Shown piece by piece: positions 7,081 through 9,124 of a DNA stretch of 9,124 nucleotides. Source of the DNA: Paenalcaligenes hermetiae (GTDB taxonomy: Bacteria; Pseudomonadota; Gammaproteobacteria; Burkholderiales; Burkholderiaceae_B); NCBI RefSeq assembly GCF_039543645.1, contig NZ_BAABKD010000003.1, forward strand, positions 1 through 9,124, read 5' to 3'. The notes below the pieces were generated by a model. It had not been told where the DNA came from and searched no databases. It worked only from the letters and a program-made list of their open reading frames with translations. Position 1 is the stretch's first letter; every line of letters begins with the position of its first letter. The position numbers and the translations under genes are program-made.

Positions 7081-7300
7081 CCTTGCCGGGAAAGGAGTCG
7101 CCCTTGCTGCTCTCGAGCAGTCGAAACCAATTCTTCTGGTGAAACAGAAGGACAAAGACGAGTTGGAATAGCCGAGCACAGCTAAAGCCAAATCGCTTAC
7201 GGAATCCGGCTTGTTGAAGATGTTTCATCACTTTCAGTTCTTGAAAAGCAGGCTTTAATTCGTTTGGCAGTTGATTCAGATCGGGCTGATGGTCTATCAT
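7077..7300 (-). pseudogene. IS4-type DDE transposase, N-terminal 74 codons only
   Basis: The frame from the ATG at 7300 gives MIDHQPDLNQLPNEL..., with LFQLVFVLLFHQKNWFRLLES and FPGKD at residues 44-74. This matches, from memory, the N-terminus of IS4-type transposases, which continue ...FPGKDAVYRFLN. Here the similarity stops at GKD(A), and the next bases belong to the TIM-barrel gene in another frame. The DDE catalytic domain is completely missing, so it cannot transpose. AGAGGTG, about 10 nt upstream, is a plausible ribosome-binding site. The outer end of the IS probably lies near 7340-7380, but I found no second terminal repeat to prove it. The subfamily is uncertain. Confidence 0.75.
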
Positions 7301-7481
7301 GATGGAAGACACCTCTTCTGTCTGGTAGTGATGGCTTGACACTCTCACTTTACCAAACGAAGTGGTGTTTTTCTATTTTGGCAAGCTGGCTATTCAACAG
7401 ACCGTAAGACCGTTCTACAACTGGTTTTACATTGATTTTCTAGGTGCGAAAGTTGAGTTAAAAATATATAACATAAAACAA

Positions 7482-7509
7482 ATTATATGACAAGGTTGTC
7501 ACATGACAA
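7482..7509 (-). promoter_or_regulatory. Candidate sigma-70 promoter reading leftward through the twin operator
   Basis: On the minus strand TATAAT (7482-7487) is a perfect -10, preceded by TTGTCA (7504-7509) as a -35 with 16-bp spacing. The -35 lies inside the second palindrome and the spacer contains the first, a layout expected for a repressed promoter. Transcription would run towards the IS4-type transposase fragment with a leader of about 170 nt. The target gene was probably lost or displaced. Confidence 0.45.
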
Positions 7510-7517
7510 TGTTGTCA
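7488..7517. promoter_or_regulatory. Twin palindromic operator TGACAA-N2-TTGTCA
   Basis: Two copies of the same 14-bp palindrome occur at 7488-7501 (centre GG) and 7504-7517 (centre TG), 16 bp apart. The second extends to 10-bp arms (CACATGACAA/TTGTCATGTG, 7500-7521). Identical arms with variable centres are the signature of a dimeric repressor site; TetR- or MarR-like factors are candidates by analogy only. No regulator gene is in the window. Confidence 0.6.
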
Positions 7518-7790
7518 TGTGTTGTCCGAAAGATGTTCTGCGCTCACGTTAAGATTTCCAAAATGTTTGCCTCAAATTCCGTTCCTTCTAAAGTGCTTTA
7601 AGTCTATTGAGCACAGTATCAATACAGTTTTTGTGCATACCGTGTTATTGGGTTTTGACCATGCGGAATTACAACCTTATAATATTGGGAGGCGTGCCGG
7701 TTTGTGGCGATGCTGTCCTACTCACCTGAGTAATGGAACTGATACAATGTCATACAAACCGACGCACATCAATGATTGCCGCACGGATTT

Positions 7791-8708
7791 TTACTGGCCT
7801 GACGGTTCGTTTGTCAGCTTTTCATATATCCGTTTTCGTAGATCATTAATACAGTGGAACTCCTCTGGTTTACCGAGGTATTTTCTGACAACATCTCCAC
7901 CGAAATCGTGGATTAGCAGACCATCCGTGATGATTCCAACAAGCTCTTCTTCAGAATAATCACTGAAATAACCACGTAGCAGTACAGAATCAAATTTGAA
8001 CAGTTCGGCTGCAATATACGCATCCTCGTAAACCTTCGGCGCAAGAACGGCATCTGCAAAGTCAATAATACAAAGTTTACCGTCATCGGTAATGATGACG
8101 TTGTTGCTGTTTAGATCGCCGTGGACATATACTTTCTCGCCGTAATCGTGAGAAGTGATGTAAATAAGTCTTTCCGACCTAAAGGAATCGGGATATATAC
8201 TCCACCTTTCAGAACGATCTTCATCGGCAAAGATATCAATGTCATTGAACCGTGGGCAAGAGGTGTTCATTATATTCGTGAGTTTGCAAAGTTGCTTTGC
8301 TGCTTCAGATTTTTCAATGTGTGCCATGCTTTTTACGGCTTCGCCGAATGCGGTCCCATGAACATATTCCATTATCATGTAAACAAAACGATATTTATCC
8401 TCCACAAAACCATGTGCTATCAGTTTAGGGGAATGAATTCCGAGCTGATTTGCTCGCTGCATGGAAAACAATTCTGTCTGTATTTCCGTTGCCGGATCCA
8501 TTCCTCCCTCACGCGGAACATATATTTTTATAACAAAATCACCAGATTTGAAAACAGCATTCGTTGCCGGTGGCAGGTTTTCGAGTTTCGCGAGTGGCAG
8601 GTTTTCTTTTTGGAATATGAAATTAGTAAGAGCAGAAAAAGCAAATAATGATTGAGAGACATTGCTCCAATCTTGCCAGTTTCCGATTTCTTCTTTAAAA
8701 AGATTCAT
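7791..8708 (-). CDS. APH/choline-kinase-fold phosphotransferase (aminoglycoside phosphotransferase family)
   Basis: Protein of 305 residues with a complete kinase-like fold. The ATP lysine is Lys61 in FVIKIY and the hinge is IMEYVHG (112-118). The catalytic loop VHGDLNSNN (195-203) has Asp198 and Asn203, and the metal-binding Asp216 is in IIDFADA. These are the hallmarks of the APH/COG3173 family, whose members phosphorylate antibiotics, choline, homoserine or sugars. The substrate cannot be inferred, and it is not one of the classical aminoglycoside resistance genes I recognise. The ATG at 8708 begins MNLFKEE; GGAGGG is about 11 nt upstream. An in-frame TTG at 8714 has better spacing (about 6 nt) and would add two residues. 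Codon use and AT content match Clostridia-like DNA and differ from the genes left of 7080. It follows the histidine-kinase remnant by 47 bp in the same direction. Confidence 0.9.
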   Translation of the reverse strand: MNLFKEEIGNWQDWSNVSQSLFAFSALTNFIFQKENLPLAKLENLPPATNAVFKSGDFVIKIYVPREGGMDPATEIQTELFSMQRANQLGIHSPKLIAHGFVEDKYRFVYMIMEYVHGTAFGEAVKSMAHIEKSEAAKQLCKLTNIMNTSCPRFNDIDIFADEDRSERWSIYPDSFRSERLIYITSHDYGEKVYVHGDLNSNNVIITDDGKLCIIDFADAVLAPKVYEDAYIAAELFKFDSVLLRGYFSDYSEEELVGIITDGLLIHDFGGDVVRKYLGKPEEFHCINDLRKRIYEKLTNEPSGQ

Positions 8709-8755
8709 GGTCAATAGCGCCCTCCAACAAAAAATCGTTTAGCCTCAATTTCACT

Positions 8756-9010
8756 CTAACATTGTGCTACTTGCAGTCTGATCGAAAGTGTCGTCCCTTC
8801 GTTCGGTCTACTGCTGACACTAAAATTTCCGCCATTTGCTTCAATGAATTTCTTGGCAATGATGAGTCCCAAGCCCGAACGTTCGCTGGATGTTTTTTCT
8901 GCAAAGCTTTGAACAAGTGTCTCACTGAATCCGACCCCGTTATCTTCGATCCGGATCTCCACCGTCCGATCATGGAGTTGCGAAATACAGATCTGTTTTA
9001 ATATGTACAC
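8756..9010 (-). pseudogene. Sensor histidine kinase, C-terminal end of ATPase domain only
   Basis: The frame encodes the G1 box IEDNGVGF (residues 21-28 of the fragment), the G2 box SGLGLIIAKKFIEANGG, and the final strand GTTLSIRLQ. These are the end of a HATPase_c domain. The N-box, the phospho-accepting histidine and all sensor regions are missing. An in-frame TAG lies immediately upstream of the GTG at 9010, and the first ~12 residues (VYILKQICISQL) do not look like a histidine kinase, so the break is near 8975-9000. It cannot work as a kinase. It may still be translated from the GTG, and its transcript could carry the phosphotransferase 47 bp downstream. Confidence 0.82.
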
Positions 9011-9124
9011 CTAGCCAATCTCTAATATAATCAGGATTAGTTAATACGTTCACGTATAGGAAGAATAAACGCCCTTTTCACCCAAGTCCAACAGCTTTGG
9101 ACCGCAGTTGACTCTTTCGACACC
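9011..9124. other. Unassigned AT-rich end of window
   Basis: Non-chromosomal-looking sequence upstream of the kinase remnant. On the minus strand two short frames enter from the right edge. One ends at a TGA at 9050-9052 after 24 residues (GVERVNCGPKLLDLGEKGVY...). The other ends at a TAA at 9037-9039 after 28 residues (VSKESTAVQSCWTWVKRAFI...). Either could be the C-terminus of a gene beyond the window, possibly of the element that truncated the kinase, but I recognise neither. Confidence 0.25.

Larger units (their letters stand above)
7301..7790. other. AT-rich non-coding stretch between IS fragment and phosphotransferase gene
   Basis: About 490 bp with no convincing gene. It contains the presumed outer end of the IS4-type element, then AT-rich sequence with two palindromic operator-like sites (7488-7517) and a promoter-like pair. 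A rightward open frame starting at 7519 runs into the antisense of the phosphotransferase and has no recognisable protein features. No clear intrinsic terminator for the phosphotransferase gene is seen beyond its stop at 7791. Base composition differs sharply from the chromosomal block to the left. Confidence 0.5.

Noticed and set aside
6171..7142. 323-residue plus-strand open frame
   Set aside because: It runs antisense to the TIM-barrel gene with its metal-site motifs and crosses the terminator; no domain was recognised.
1..7380. Interpretation of the whole block as a composite transposon bounded by two ISs
   Set aside because: The two flanking elements belong to different families (IS91-type and IS4-type) and the second is a fragment, so they cannot act as a matched pair.
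7519..7959. 146-residue rightward frame next to the twin operator, considered as a regulated gene
   Set aside because: Its second half is antisense to the phosphotransferase, there is no good ribosome-binding site, and the sequence has no family features.
7791..8708. Naming the phosphotransferase as a known aminoglycoside resistance gene
   Set aside because: Only general APH-fold motifs are visible; it does not match any classical resistance enzyme I can recall.

Overview
The window looks like a short stretch of high-GC bacterial chromosome (about 1387-7080) with foreign DNA on both sides. The chromosomal genes are guaA, an orphan six-hairpin sugar-enzyme domain, an NAD-dependent sugar-nucleotide epimerase, a rhodanese and a TIM-barrel sugar isomerase/epimerase relative. 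GuaA and the rhodanese (C-terminus ...GGIDLWSTDIDSSVPRY) read most like proteins of the Planctomycetota/Verrucomicrobiota (PVC) group. That placement comes from remembered family resemblance, not from a search.

Layout. Positions 1-1275 (minus) hold most of an IS91/ISCR-type rolling-circle transposase, cut at its C-terminus by the window edge. A consensus LexA-type box lies 20 bp in front of its start codon. A gap of about 110 bp that should contain the IS end separates it from the 3' end of guaA (minus, 1387-3009). A 406-bp GC-rich divergent intergenic region leads to the orphan sugar-enzyme gene (plus, 3416-4546). This gene converges on the epimerase (minus, 4714-5721). The gap between the two holds nine tandem TGAC units nested inside two inverted repeats. 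Upstream of the epimerase on the minus strand are the rhodanese (5789-6172), a good intrinsic terminator (6315-6337) and the TIM-barrel gene (6354-7080), whose N-terminus is missing.

At about 7077-7081 the TIM-barrel gene is joined, out of frame, to the first 74 codons of an IS4-type transposase. From there to the end of the window the DNA is visibly more AT-rich and looks like low-GC Firmicutes material. It holds an intergenic stretch with two matching palindromic operator-like sites, an intact APH/choline-kinase-fold phosphotransferase (7791-8708), and the last ~75 residues of a sensor histidine kinase that has lost its catalytic N-box and everything upstream.

Function. The chromosomal genes suggest housekeeping GMP synthesis next to sugar and cell-surface polysaccharide metabolism. 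The flanks record at least two mobile-element events. No complete new multigene system is visible. The observations most worth checking are the LexA-like box on the transposase, the nested repeat structure at 4584-4718, the twin operator at 7488-7517 and the chimeric junction near 7080, which could also be an assembly error.
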